From positions 4,196,443-4,260,442 of the forward strand of contig NZ_JAGIOE010000001.1 in NCBI RefSeq assembly GCF_017876575.1: a DNA stretch of 64,000 nt, read 5' to 3'. The translations under genes were made by a program, and so were the position numbers. The notes beneath the pieces were generated by a model. The model was not told where the DNA came from. It worked only from the letters and a program-made list of their open reading frames with translations, and ran no database searches. Below are positions 19,252-28,192 of the stretch, one piece after another. Position 1 is the stretch's first letter. Each line of letters begins with the position of its first letter. Source of the stretch: Paeniglutamicibacter psychrophenolicus (GTDB lineage: Bacteria; Actinomycetota; Actinomycetes; Actinomycetales; Micrococcaceae).

Positions 19252-22200
19252 ATGGCTTCCTTCCTTTACCGACTTGGTGCACTGGCCTACCGCAGGCGCT
19301 GGGCCGTCGTGGGCATCTGGGCCGTCCTGCTGCTGGTGATCGGCCTGTGCGCCGGCGCCTTCATGGGCAAGCTTTCCAACACCTTCACCATCCCAGGCAC
19401 CGAAACCCAGCGCACGCTGGACCGGATGAAGGTCGAGATGCCCGAGCTGGCCGGCGGCACCGGCTCGATCGTCTTCCGTTCCCAGGACGGCGAGGCGCTG
19501 AGTCCCGCCCAGCACCGGGCCATCGAATCCTCGCTGGAGGACTTGGCTTCCCAGTCCGAGATCACCGAGGTCGCCAAGCCCTTCGAGCTGCAGAAGCAAC
19601 TCGATGAGGCCAAGCCGAAGATCGCCGAGGGGCAGGCAAAGCTCGACGACGCCGCCAAGCAGCTGGAAGACGGCAAGAAGCAACTTGCCGATGGCAGGAA
19701 GCAGCTGGCCGAGGCGCAGGACGGCCTCGACTCCGGGCGCGTGCAGCTGGGCGATGCCAAGAAGGAGATCGCCGAGGGCCGCACGCAATTGGCCGCGGGG
19801 CAGGCGAAGCTCGATGCCGCGGCCAAGGAACTGGCCGGCGGTGCCGCCGCTCTCAAGAGCGGGCAGGGCCAGCTGGATGCGGGGCAGCGCAAGTGGGACG
19901 CGGGCAACCGCGAATACCAGGCCGGGGCGAAGCAGATCGCCGATGGCCGCAAGGCACTGGCCGCCGGAGCGGCCAAGCTCGATGCCGGGGCCAAGGACCT
20001 GGCCACCGGGCGGGCGCAGTACGACGCCGGCATGAAGCAGCTCCCTGTGGGCATTTCCGCGTTGGACTCCCAGATCAAGAAGCTCACCGCCAACATCAGC
20101 AAAGTCACGAGCCAGCTAGAGGTTGCTAAACGAGAACTGGCGGGCGCAGAAACCGACGAGCAGAAACTGGCCGCCGAGCAAAAGGTCGCCGTCCTCACCG
20201 GCAACCTCAAGACTCTCGAACCTCAAAAGTCGGAACTGCTTAAGCAAAAGGCCAAGCTCGAGGCACAGGTGGCAATGCTACCGGCCATGAAGAAGAAGCT
20301 TGATGCCGGGGCCAAGGAACTGGCCACCGGGCAGGCGACGCTGAAGGCCAAGAAGGCCGAACTGGAGGCGGGAGCCGCGAAGCTTCCCGCAGCCAAGGCG
20401 AAGTTGGACGCCGGGGCCAAGGAACTGGCCGCCAACCGCTCCAAGATCCAGGCCGCAGCGGCGAAGATCTCCGCCGGCCGGGCGCAATTGCGCGCCGGGC
20501 AGGCCGAGATCGACACGAATGCCGCCAAGCTGGCCGCGGGCCAGAAGACCATCGAGGAGAACCAGGCCAAGCTTCTCGCCGGGCAAAAGACCGTGGACGA
20601 GAAGACCGCGGCGCTGCCGGATGCCGAGGCCAAGCTTGAGGCCGGCGCCAAGGACCTGGCCGCGGGTCGCGCCGAGCTGGCGTTTGCCGAGCGCCAGGCC
20701 GGCGCCTCGGCGGGCATGCGCTTCATCTCCGCGGACGGTTCCACCGCCGTGGCGCACGTGACGTTCGTCGGCTCGGCCGACGCGCTTTCCACCGCGCAAC
20801 GCGCCGACATCCAGTCCATTGCCGCCGGGCCCGAGGCCGCGGGCGTCGAGGTGCTCTTCTCCAAGGAGATCCTGCAGGACCTTTCCTCGATCTTCGGGGC
20901 CGCTGAAATCATCGGCCTGGCCGTGGCCGCCGCGGTGCTGCTGGTCATGCTCGGCACGCTGGTCGCCGCCGGGCTGCCGCTGCTGATGGCGGTGCTCGGG
21001 GTGGGCGCCGGCGTGGGCGGAACCCTCGCACTGTCCTCGGTCATCGAGATGGCCTCGATCACCCCGGCCCTGGCACTGATGCTGGGGTTGGCGGTGGGCA
21101 TCGACTACTCGCTGTTCATCGTGCACCGGCACCGCCGCCAGCTGTTGGAGGGCGTGCCGCTGGGCGAATCGATCGCCCGGGCCACCGGCACCAGCGGCAA
21201 CGCCGTGGTTTTTGCCGGACTGACAGTGGTCATCGCGCTGTCCGCACTGGCCGTGCCGGGGCTCCCGTTCCTGGCCGTGTTGGGCTTCTCCGCCGCGTTC
21301 ACCGTGATGATGGCGGTGCTGATCGCGATCACGCTGACCCCGGCGCTGCTGGGGATCATCGGCACGAAGCTGGTGTCCAAGCGGGCCTGGGCCCGCCGGG
21401 GTGCGGCCGGCGAGGCACAGGCCCGGGCCCCGCGCAACGACGCGGGCAACCGCGGCTGGGGCGCGGTGGTCACCCGCCGCCCGTGGATCGCCACCATCGC
21501 GTCCATCGCGATCCTGGCCATCGTGGCGCTGCCGGCGCTGCAGCTGCGCACCGCGTTGCCCGACGGCAGCGCCGAACCGGTGGATTCGGGCGCCTACAAG
21601 GCGTACGAGCAGATGAGCGACGCGTTCGGTGCCGGCTACAACGGCCCGCTGCTGGTGCTCGCCGACCTGCCGGCCGGGCTCGATGCCCGCGGCGCGGATG
21701 CGGCGAACCTCGACGTTGCCGACGCCGTGCGCAAGATCCCGGGCGTCGTGGCCGCGATCCCGGTGCAGGTCAACAAGGCCCGGAACCTCGGTGCGATCCA
21801 GGTGATCCCGGATGCGGGGCCGGCCAGCGCCGAAACCGAGGCACTGGTGCACGCGCTGCGCGACGCGGCGCCCGGCATCCAGGAGGCCACCGGATCGCAG
21901 ATCGCGGTGACCGGACAGGTCGCCGCGCAGGTGGATGTCTCGGAGAAGCTCGCCGAGGCGCTGCCGATGTACATCGGCATTGTCGTGGGGCTCTCGCTTC
22001 TCCTGCTGCTGCTGGTCTTCCGCTCGGTCGTGGTGCCGCTGCTGGCAACCGCCGGCTTCCTGCTCTCGCTGCTGGCCGCCTTCGGCGCCACCGTGGCTGT
22101 CTACCAGTTCGGTTGGCTGGGCGGTTTCTTCGACGTGAACGTGCCGGGGCCGATCATGAGCTTCCTGCCGATCCTGCTCACCGGCATCCTGTTCGGGCTG

Positions 22201-22647
22201 GCCATGGACTACCAGGTGTTCCTGGTGGCGGGCATGCGCGAGTCCTTCGCGCACGGGCAGCCGGCACGTGCAGCTGTGCGCTCGGGCTTCGCCCACTCGG
22301 CCCCGGTGGTCACCGCCGCGGCGTTGATCATGACTTCGGTGTTCGCCGGGTTCGTGTTCTCCCACCTGACGATGATCCGGGCCATCGGCTTCTCGCTGGC
22401 CATCGGCGTGCTCTTCGACGCGTTCATCGTGCGCATGACGCTGACCCCGGCAATCATGCACCTGCTGGGGCACCGTGCCTGGTACATCCCGCGCTGGCTC
22501 GACAAGATCCTGCCGGACGTGGACGTGGAGGGTTCGAAGATCGCCGCGCTCGCCGCCGGGCCGGACGGGGCCGGGGCACCGGATGCGGGCCACGGCGACG
22601 GGCACGGGCCGCAGGCGCCCTCCTCCCGGGATACGGTTGATGCATGA
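19252..22647 (+). CDS. MMPL/RND family exporter with a long repeat-rich extracellular domain
   Basis: This 1131-residue transporter has a first helix near residues 18-38. A very long extracellular insert (about residues 115-485) follows, then five helices from about 545 with GIDYSLFIVHRHRR, the MMPL/RND signature. A second soluble domain and a second helical half (from about 905) contain GLAMDYQVFLVAGMRE. The insert is built from degenerate 7- to 14-residue repeats of the AGxxxLxAGAKxLAxG type, as in YhgE/Pip-like proteins, and probably forms a long helical stalk. Energy would come from the proton gradient. The substrate may be a lipid or drug. It follows tetR, and its TGA overlaps the ATG of maf. 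Confidence 0.92.
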   Translation: MASFLYRLGALAYRRRWAVVGIWAVLLLVIGLCAGAFMGKLSNTFTIPGTETQRTLDRMKVEMPELAGGTGSIVFRSQDGEALSPAQHRAIESSLEDLASQSEITEVAKPFELQKQLDEAKPKIAEGQAKLDDAAKQLEDGKKQLADGRKQLAEAQDGLDSGRVQLGDAKKEIAEGRTQLAAGQAKLDAAAKELAGGAAALKSGQGQLDAGQRKWDAGNREYQAGAKQIADGRKALAAGAAKLDAGAKDLATGRAQYDAGMKQLPVGISALDSQIKKLTANISKVTSQLEVAKRELAGAETDEQKLAAEQKVAVLTGNLKTLEPQKSELLKQKAKLEAQVAMLPAMKKKLDAGAKELATGQATLKAKKAELEAGAAKLPAAKAKLDAGAKELAANRSKIQAAAAKISAGRAQLRAGQAEIDTNAAKLAAGQKTIEENQAKLLAGQKTVDEKTAALPDAEAKLEAGAKDLAAGRAELAFAERQAGASAGMRFISADGSTAVAHVTFVGSADALSTAQRADIQSIAAGPEAAGVEVLFSKEILQDLSSIFGAAEIIGLAVAAAVLLVMLGTLVAAGLPLLMAVLGVGAGVGGTLALSSVIEMASITPALALMLGLAVGIDYSLFIVHRHRRQLLEGVPLGESIARATGTSGNAVVFAGLTVVIALSALAVPGLPFLAVLGFSAAFTVMMAVLIAITLTPALLGIIGTKLVSKRAWARRGAAGEAQARAPRNDAGNRGWGAVVTRRPWIATIASIAILAIVALPALQLRTALPDGSAEPVDSGAYKAYEQMSDAFGAGYNGPLLVLADLPAGLDARGADAANLDVADAVRKIPGVVAAIPVQVNKARNLGAIQVIPDAGPASAETEALVHALRDAAPGIQEATGSQIAVTGQVAAQVDVSEKLAEALPMYIGIVVGLSLLLLLLVFRSVVVPLLATAGFLLSLLAAFGATVAVYQFGWLGGFFDVNVPGPIMSFLPILLTGILFGLAMDYQVFLVAGMRESFAHGQPARAAVRSGFAHSAPVVTAAALIMTSVFAGFVFSHLTMIRAIGFSLAIGVLFDAFIVRMTLTPAIMHLLGHRAWYIPRWLDKILPDVDVEGSKIAALAAGPDGAGAPDAGHGDGHGPQAPSSRDTVDA
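19600..20690 (+). repeat. degenerate heptad-like coding repeats in the MMPL gene
   Basis: The codons encode many variants of (A/G)-(A/G)-x-x-x-L-x-A-G-x-x-x-L. DNA identity between units is low, so this is a protein-level repeat and not a recent tandem duplication. A stretch at about 20095-20290 interrupts it with a different repeat style and codon use. Confidence 0.75.
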
Positions 22648-23360
22648 GCCAGAACCTGAACCCCAGCAGCAACGCAACCGCCACCGATCCGCGCGGGGAA
22701 ATCGAGAACCCCGAGGACCTGCCCTTGCTGGTGCTGGCCTCGGCTTCCCCGGGACGGGCCAAGGTGCTCACCGACGCCGGCATCGACTTCGCCGTCCAGG
22801 TCTCCGCGGTTGACGAGGACGCGGCGCTGGCAAGCGCCGTCGAGCGCTTCGGCGAGCTGGGCCCGGAGGACACCGCGCTGCTGCTGGCAAAGTCCAAGGC
22901 CGAGGACGTCGCCTCCACCGAAGAGGCCGACGGCGCGGTGGTGCTGGGCTGCGACTCGGTCTTCGAGTTCGAGGGCGCGATCTACGGCAAGCCGTACACC
23001 GCGGAAATCGCCACCGAACGCTGGGCGGCGATGAGCGGGAAGTCAGGAATCCTGCACACCGGCCACTGGCTCATCGACAACCGCTCCGAGGAAGACGGGG
23101 ACGGCGGTTCCGGGGCGACCATCGGCGCCATCTCCTCCACCCGCGTGGACTTCGAGCAGGTCGATGCGGAGGAGATCGCCGCCTACGTGGCCACCGGCGA
23201 ACCGCTGCCGTGCGCCGGCGGGTTCACCATCGACGGGCGCGGGGCCGCCTTCATCCGCGGCATCGAGGGCAACCCGCACACCGTGATCGGACTGAACGTG
23301 GCCACACTGCGCGAGCTGCTGCACGAGGCCGGGCTGTCGATCTCCGACGTCTGGGTCTAA
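22644..23360 (+). CDS. maf: Maf family nucleoside triphosphate pyrophosphatase
   Basis: This 238-residue protein has the Maf N-terminal motif as LLVLASASPGR (about residues 29-39), the catalytic-region GCDSVFEFEGAIYGKP and the late GGFTIDGRGAAFIRGIEGN. Family members hydrolyse non-canonical or modified nucleoside triphosphates such as dTTP/UTP or modified pyrimidines and are linked to arrest of septation. The N-terminus is about 25 residues longer than typical. The ATG overlaps the MMPL stop (ATGA), so its translation may be coupled to the exporter. It is followed by a strong hairpin. In mycobacteria maf lies near accA3, matching the gene at 24004. Confidence 0.92.
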   Translation: MSQNLNPSSNATATDPRGEIENPEDLPLLVLASASPGRAKVLTDAGIDFAVQVSAVDEDAALASAVERFGELGPEDTALLLAKSKAEDVASTEEADGAVVLGCDSVFEFEGAIYGKPYTAEIATERWAAMSGKSGILHTGHWLIDNRSEEDGDGGSGATIGAISSTRVDFEQVDAEEIAAYVATGEPLPCAGGFTIDGRGAAFIRGIEGNPHTVIGLNVATLRELLHEAGLSISDVWV

Positions 23361-23371
23361 CCACGCACGGC

Positions 23372-23418
23372 ACCGCCCGAGGGCCCGCACCGAGACCCGG
23401 TGCGGGCCCTCGGGCGGT
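23372..23418 (+). terminator. strong hairpin after maf
   Basis: A perfect 21-base stem (23372-23392 pairing with 23398-23418) has a 5-base AGACC loop and starts 11 bases after the maf stop codon. No T-tract follows, but stability is very high. Confidence 0.7.
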
Positions 23419-23486
23419 TAACCCGCCGAAGCAGGTGCCGAGTGCCCGAAACAGGTCCCCTGCGCGGGGAGTCGTGAACTTACTCC

Positions 23487-23524
23487 AGAAACTACTTGCA
23501 ACAATGGAAAGTAGTTTCTAGACT
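23487..23524 (+). promoter_or_regulatory. promoter overlapped by a perfect inverted repeat
   Basis: AGAAACTACTT (23487-23497) and AAGTAGTTTCT (23509-23519) form a perfect 11-base inverted repeat with 11-base spacing. Inside it lie a -35 TTGCAA (23496-23501) and, 17 bases on, a -10 TAGACT (23519-23524). A dimeric repressor bound here would block RNA polymerase. No regulator gene is adjacent. Confidence 0.65.
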
Positions 23525-23558
23525 AGATGAACACCCACCGCCCAGGAGGACCACCGGC

Positions 23559-23792
23559 ATGAACACCCCCGCGAACACCCGCAACAGCAACCAGGGCCGC
23601 GCCAAGGGAGCGCTTTACTCCTGGATCGGCTTCGCCACGGGAATCGCCTGCATGGCGGCCCTGATCATCTTCGGACTGGTCAAGGGCAACGCCGGAATGG
23701 TCGTGATGGGATCCTCGACGGGGGCCATGCTGGGAGCCCTGTGGGCAAGCACGAGCGCCGCCACCCGAAAGAAGGCGCCGACCTCGGCCTGA
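23559..23792 (+). CDS. small membrane protein, 77 residues, function unknown
   Basis: The ATG at 23559 has AGGAGGA 8 bases upstream, an excellent ribosome-binding site that fixes the start. The product has a short polar N-terminus (residues 1-20), two hydrophobic helices (about 21-41 and 46-62) and a short basic tail. I do not recognise a family. It is transcribed from an operator-like promoter about 35 bases upstream and is isolated from maf by a strong terminator, so it appears to be a separately regulated single gene. Its position before the carboxylase gene does not by itself indicate a shared role. Confidence 0.75.
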   Translation: MNTPANTRNSNQGRAKGALYSWIGFATGIACMAALIIFGLVKGNAGMVVMGSSTGAMLGALWASTSAATRKKAPTSA

Positions 23793-23885
23793 GGCGTCCG
23801 GGGGCGCCAGGAGTCGCACGCTGCCACGGGTGGCCACGGGCCGCTTCGCAGCAGGTGCCGCAACAGTCGCCGCGACGGCCGGCTC

Positions 23886-23902
23886 TTGTAGGACTCCTAC
23901 AA
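23886..23902. promoter_or_regulatory. perfect 17-base palindrome upstream of the carboxylase gene
   Basis: TTGTAGGACTCCTACAA consists of 8-base arms around a central C, about 100 bases before the carboxylase start. Its TTGT...ACAA ends resemble operators of GntR-type regulators. The bound protein is not known. Confidence 0.5.
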
Positions 23903-24003
23903 AGAAATCACGACCTACTGCCGACACAGGGGGTTTTGGGGGTGCACATCCCACAAACGCAGGTAGGCTCCACAAGAGCATATTTAAGGAGATAGCCCCT
24001 GCC

Positions 24004-25770
24004 ATGAGTCAGTTGACGAAGGTTCTCATCGCCAATCGCGGAGAAATCGCCGTACGCATCATCCGCGCCGCCCGCGATGAGGGCATTGGATCGGTTGCCG
24101 TATACGCCGAACCGGACCGCGATGCCTTGCATTCCCGCCTGGCCGACGAGGCCTATTCCCTGGGCGGTTCCACCGCTGCCGAGTCCTACCTGGACATCAA
24201 TAAGATCCTCGAGGTCGCCAAGCGCTCCGGCGCGGACTCGGTACACCCGGGCTACGGCTTCCTCGCGGAAAACGCCATCTTCGCCCAGGCAGTGATCGAC
24301 GCCGGGCTGACCTGGATCGGCCCCCCGCCCTCGGCCATCGACCAGCTGGGCGACAAGGTCCGGGCCCGCCACCTGGCCGAAAAGGTCGGCGCCCCGCTGG
24401 TGCCCGGCACCAAGGACCCGGTCGCATCCACCGACGAGGTGCTGGCCTTCGCCGACGAGCACGGGCTCCCACTGGCCATCAAGGCCGCCTACGGCGGCGG
24501 CGGACGCGGCATCAAGGTCGTGCGCAACCGCGAGGAAATCCCCGAGCTCTACGACTCGGCGGTCCGCGAGGCCGTTGCCGCCTTCGGGCGCGGCGAATGC
24601 TTCGTCGAACGCTTCCTGGACGCCCCGCGCCACGTGGAGACCCAGTGCCTGGCCGACGTGCACGGCAACGTCGTGGTGGTTTCCACCCGCGACTGCTCGC
24701 TGCAGCGCCGCAACCAGAAGCTCGTCGAGGAGGCCCCCGCGCCGTTCCTGACCCAGGAGCAGAACACCCGCCTCTACGAGGCATCCAAGGCCATCATGCG
24801 CGAGGCCGGGTACGTGGGAGCCGGCACCTGCGAGTTCCTCGTGGGCCAGGACGGGGTCATCTCCTTCCTGGAGGTCAACACCCGCCTGCAGGTCGAGCAC
24901 ACGATCTCCGAGGAGGTCACCGGCATCGACCTGGTCCGCGAGCAGTTCCGCCTGGCCCGCGGCGAGGCGCTGGGCTACACCGACCCCGAGGTGCGCGGAC
25001 ACTCCTTCGAGTTCCGCATCAACGGCGAGGACGCCGGGCGCGGCTTCATGCCGGCGCCGGGCACCATCACCACCATGAACCTGCCCACCGGGCCGGGCGT
25101 ACGCATCGACTCGGGCGTCGAGGCCGGGGAAACCGTCTCGGGGAACTTCGACTCGATGATCGCCAAGCTGATCGTCACCGGCGCCACCCGCGCCCAGGCC
25201 GCAGCCCGCGCCCGCCGCGCGCTTGACGAGTTCCGCATCGAGGGCATGCCCACGGTGCTGCCGTTCCACCGCGCGGTGATGGCCGATGCCGCATTCACCC
25301 CGGAGTCGGGCCCGTTCTCCATCCACACGCGCTGGATCGAGACCGAGTTCTCCAACGAGATCCCCGCCTGGGACCCGGCCACCGCCGGCACCCCCGGTGA
25401 GGACGAGGGGCGCAACGCCATCACCGTCGAGGTCGGCGGCAAGCGCCTGGAGGTCGTGCTGCCCTCGTCCCTGGGCACCTTGTCCTCCTCGCCCAACGGC
25501 AAGACGCGGAAGAAGAAGCGGTCCTCGCGCTCCACCGCCGCAGCCGGCAGCTCCGGGGCGGACCTGGTCTCCCCCATGCAGGGCACCATCGTCAAGGTTG
25601 CCGTGGCCGACGGGGACACCGTCTCCGAGGGCGACTTGATCGTGGTCCTGGAGGCCATGAAGATGGAACAGCCGCTGACCGCGCACTGCGACGGCGTGGT
25701 CTCCGGGCTCAGTGCCGTTCCGGGAGACACCGTCTCGGCCGGAACCGTGCTGGCCTCCATCGGCGAATAG
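24004..25770 (+). CDS. accA3: acetyl/propionyl-CoA carboxylase alpha subunit (biotin carboxylase plus biotin carrier)
   Basis: This 588-residue protein resembles actinobacterial AccA3. The biotin carboxylase domain (about residues 5-450) has the N-lobe [13 protein letters not shown], the glycine-rich ATP-grasp loop [13 protein letters not shown] and the catalytic [11 protein letters not shown] low-complexity Lys/Ser linker leads to the biotin carrier domain, with EAMKMEQ carrying biotin on Lys553. It makes carboxybiotin from bicarbonate and ATP for a separate carboxyltransferase; that beta subunit is not in the window. The ATG at 24004 has AAGGAG 12 bases upstream, a rather long gap. A 17-base palindrome lies about 100 bases upstream. 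It is monocistronic, with a strong terminator. Confidence 0.93.
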   Translation: MSQLTKVLIANRGEIAVRIIRAARDEGIGSVAVYAEPDRDALHSRLADEAYSLGGSTAAESYLDINKILEVAKRSGADSVHPGYGFLAENAIFAQAVIDAGLTWIGPPPSAIDQLGDKVRARHLAEKVGAPLVPGTKDPVASTDEVLAFADEHGLPLAIKAAYGGGGRGIKVVRNREEIPELYDSAVREAVAAFGRGECFVERFLDAPRHVETQCLADVHGNVVVVSTRDCSLQRRNQKLVEEAPAPFLTQEQNTRLYEASKAIMREAGYVGAGTCEFLVGQDGVISFLEVNTRLQVEHTISEEVTGIDLVREQFRLARGEALGYTDPEVRGHSFEFRINGEDAGRGFMPAPGTITTMNLPTGPGVRIDSGVEAGETVSGNFDSMIAKLIVTGATRAQAAARARRALDEFRIEGMPTVLPFHRAVMADAAFTPESGPFSIHTRWIETEFSNEIPAWDPATAGTPGEDEGRNAITVEVGGKRLEVVLPSSLGTLSSSPNGKTRKKKRSSRSTAAAGSSGADLVSPMQGTIVKVAVADGDTVSEGDLIVVLEAMKMEQPLTAHCDGVVSGLSAVPGDTVSAGTVLASIGE

Positions 25771-25795
25771 CACCGCCCGAACACCGCACCGATCG

Positions 25796-25835
25796 GGGCG
25801 GCCCGGTCTTCCTCGTGAAGACCGGGCCGCCCTTT
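25796..25835 (+). terminator. intrinsic terminator after the carboxylase gene
   Basis: A perfect 16-base stem (25796-25811 with 25817-25832) has a CTCGT loop and is followed by TTT. Confidence 0.8.
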
Positions 25836-25930
25836 CGCATTATCGTGCCACTGCTTGTCTTGTTGTCGCCGGTTCGCTGGATTCCTTCCAATCCTCCGCG
25901 CGCGTTGCCTCGGGGGCGGGCGTTCGGCCA

Positions 25931-25936
25931 TAGGCT
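25931..25936 (+). promoter_or_regulatory. -10 box of the DinB gene, leaderless type
   Basis: TAGGCT ends 7 bases before the ATG at 25944. A possible -35 TTGCCT (25906-25911) lies 19 bases upstream of it. Confidence 0.5.
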
Positions 25937-25943
25937 GGTGCCC

Positions 25944-26480
25944 ATGTCAGCAGGAGAGATGGCGGTGCCTGCGCCGGACCCGCGCACCGACCCGCCGCCG
26001 CGCGGCGGCGAGCGCGAAACCCTGATGGGATTCCTGGACTACCAACGCCGCACCCTGGAGCTCAAGTGCGCCGGGCTCACCGCGGCGGAGCTGGGCACCC
26101 GCGCGGTGCCGCCCTCCGGGCTGTCCCTGCTGGGCCTGGTGCGGCACCTGAGCGACGTGGAGCGGTTCTGGGTCCGGTCGGCCCTGGCCGGCGACCCGGC
26201 ACCGCCGCTGTACCGGGGCACGGATGGGAACGACACCGATTTCGACTTCCCGGCAGCCGATGCCCGGATGGTGGCACTGTCCCTCGCCGCATGGAAGGAC
26301 GAGATGGCTTTTGCCGATGCCGCCCTGGACTCCGAGCCACTGGATCGTGCGGTGCCGGCCGGGCACCACGGGACGGTGTCGGTGCGCTGGATCCTGGTGC
26401 ACCTCATCGAGGAGTACTCCCGGCACAACGGACACGCGGACCTGTTGCGCGAATGCCTCGACGGCACCGTGGGCGAGTAG
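25944..26480 (+). CDS. DinB family (DUF664) protein
   Basis: This 178-residue protein is predicted to be a four-helix bundle. Metal-ligand candidates are the His in GLVRHLSDVERFW (about residues 65-77) and the two His in SRHNGHADLLRE near the C-terminus, the usual DUF664 pattern. Some relatives are thiol-dependent transferases, for example mycothiol- or bacillithiol-dependent; mycothiol would fit an actinobacterium, but no substrate can be read from the sequence. The ATG at 25944 sits at leaderless distance from a -10 box. An ATG at 25959 has AGGAG only 2 bases away and is less likely. It is a single gene, convergent with the MHS transporter. Confidence 0.87.
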   Translation: MSAGEMAVPAPDPRTDPPPRGGERETLMGFLDYQRRTLELKCAGLTAAELGTRAVPPSGLSLLGLVRHLSDVERFWVRSALAGDPAPPLYRGTDGNDTDFDFPAADARMVALSLAAWKDEMAFADAALDSEPLDRAVPAGHHGTVSVRWILVHLIEEYSRHNGHADLLRECLDGTVGE

Positions 26481-26500
26481 CCGCCCGGGCATTAACGCGC

Positions 26501-26532
26501 GCTGCCCGCCATCCACGGGGAGGGCGGGCAGC
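26501..26532. terminator. hairpin between convergent DinB and transporter genes
   Basis: GCTGCCCGCC (26501-26510) pairs with GGCGGGCAGC (26523-26532). It lies between two converging stops and may serve both strands. Confidence 0.55.
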
Positions 26533-26546
26533 ACGGGAAGCCGGTG

Positions 26547-27944
26547 CTAGGAGACGTTGTTCTCGTAGTCGACGTTGGTGGTGTCCTTGGTCAGGAACAG
26601 GGCGATGAGCGTGAGCACCGCGGCAGCGGCCAGGTAGACACCCACCCAGACGGTGTTCCCGCCGCCGAACTGCCACAGCGCAATGGCCACGAACGACGCG
26701 GGAGCCGCACCGATGACCGAGGACATGTTGTAGGCCACGGCCGATCCGGTGTAGCGCACGTTCGAGGGGAACAGCTCGGGCAGGTAGGCCGCCATGGGCC
26801 CGAAGGTCAGGCCCATGAGCGTGAAGCCGATGACCAGCCCGGCCATCGCCGCGCCCTTGCCGGGGCCGAACATCAGGGTCCAGGTAGCGCCGAAGAGCAG
26901 GATGCCCAGGGTGACCCAGATCAGGAACTTGCGGCGGCCGAACTTCTCGGCCAGTGGGCCGGAGACGACGGTGAAGATGCCGAAGAAGACGACGCCGATG
27001 ATCAACATGGTCAGGAACTCGGGGCGCGCGATGCCCAGGCCCGGGACGAAGGCGGCCTCGGCGGCTGCGTCAAAGACCTTGCCCTTGGCCTCGGCGGCGG
27101 CGCGGGCCGCCTCCACGGTGGCCGGGGCGGTGCCGTAGGTCAGTGTGAAGGCGGTGGTGAGGTAGAAGAGCACGTAGGTGGCCAGCATGATGAACGTGCC
27201 GGCGAGCACCGGGCGCCAGTGGTACTTCATGGTGGTCTTGAACGGCGACTTGGCAACCTTGTCCTGCGCCACGACCTTCTGGAAGGACAGTGATTCGACA
27301 AGTTTCAGCCGGACCCACAGGCCCACGGCAACCATCACGGCGGAGAGGATGAACGGCACGCGCCAGCCCCAGTCCATGAACTGCTCGGGGGTCAGGCCCA
27401 GCTGCAGGCCCACGAACATCAGGTTGGCGATGATGAAGCCGATGGGCGCGCCCAGCTGCGGGAACGTGCCGTAGATGGCGCGCTTGTTCGCCGGGGCGTT
27501 CTCGGTGGCCAACAGCGCGGCTCCCGACCATTCCCCGCCCAGGGCCAGGCCCTGTGCGAAGCGAAGCAGCACCAGCATCAGCGGGGCCAGAACCACGAAG
27601 TTGCCCTGGGCCGCGGGCAGGAAGCCGATCAAGAAGGTGGCGATGCCCATGAGCAGCAGCGAGGCCACCAGGGTGCCCTTGCGTCCGACCTTGTCGCCGA
27701 AGTGCCCGAAGAGCACCGAGCCAACGGGACGGGCCACGAAGGCCACGCCGAAGATCGCGAATGAGGACAGGATCGCGTTGACGTTCGAGGCGTTCGGGAA
27801 GAACAGCGTCGGGAAAACCAGCACCGATGCGGTGGCATAGGCGTAGAAGTCGAAAAATTCAATGGTGGTGCCGATGAGGCTGGCAAACAGCACGCGTCCG
27901 CGTGTGTTTTCCTTCGGTGCGACGACCGCGGTCTTGTTGGACAT
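26547..27944 (-). CDS. MFS transporter, metabolite:H+ symporter (MHS) family
   Basis: This 465-residue protein has about 12 membrane helices. It starts with the MHS-typical GTTIEFFDFYAYATAS and carries the loop 2-3 motif RPVGSVLFGHFGDKVGRK. The family imports organic acids and osmolytes such as alpha-ketoglutarate, shikimate, citrate or proline/betaine with protons, and the exact substrate cannot be told here. An extra hydrophilic loop of about 35 residues (AEAKGKVFDAAAEAAFVPGLG) sits between helices 7 and 8. The start is the ATG at 27944; the ribosome-binding site is weak. It is monocistronic, between DinB and lpdA. Confidence 0.9.
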   Translation of the reverse strand: MSNKTAVVAPKENTRGRVLFASLIGTTIEFFDFYAYATASVLVFPTLFFPNASNVNAILSSFAIFGVAFVARPVGSVLFGHFGDKVGRKGTLVASLLLMGIATFLIGFLPAAQGNFVVLAPLMLVLLRFAQGLALGGEWSGAALLATENAPANKRAIYGTFPQLGAPIGFIIANLMFVGLQLGLTPEQFMDWGWRVPFILSAVMVAVGLWVRLKLVESLSFQKVVAQDKVAKSPFKTTMKYHWRPVLAGTFIMLATYVLFYLTTAFTLTYGTAPATVEAARAAAEAKGKVFDAAAEAAFVPGLGIARPEFLTMLIIGVVFFGIFTVVSGPLAEKFGRRKFLIWVTLGILLFGATWTLMFGPGKGAAMAGLVIGFTLMGLTFGPMAAYLPELFPSNVRYTGSAVAYNMSSVIGAAPASFVAIALWQFGGGNTVWVGVYLAAAAVLTLIALFLTKDTTNVDYENNVS

Positions 27945-28103
27945 GGGCTCGTGATTCTCTTGGTGGATTCCTGCAAGTTACTACGTGACAAGTTTAGGTT
28001 GGACGTCCACTCTGCGGACAGTCCTTCCACTATTTGGACAAGTGTGCTGTGGATCTCACCCGTTCCGTGCACCAGCATGCCACGGGGCGGCACCGAATGC
28101 GGG
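27945..28103. other. short intergenic region upstream of the MHS transporter gene
   Basis: This gap should contain the minus-strand promoter of the transporter gene. I cannot identify it with certainty. No coding frame is supported. Confidence 0.4.
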
Positions 28104-28161
28104 CAAAAAAGAACGAACCGCCGCAACGGGCACCAAGGTTGGTGCACATTGCGGCGGTTCG
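28104..28161 (-). terminator. intrinsic terminator of lpdA
   Basis: On the minus strand a perfect 13-base stem (28149-28161 with 28114-28126) contains an inner GCACC/GGTGC hairpin and is followed by TTCTTTTTT. It lies 32 bases past the lpdA stop. Confidence 0.88.
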
Positions 28162-28192
28162 GCCATGGTGCCGGCGGGCCGGCGGAAGGTCC

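Noticed and set aside
19600-20690. Simple tandem DNA repeats in the MMPL gene
   Set aside because: Units differ too much at DNA level; they are degenerate heptad-like coding repeats.
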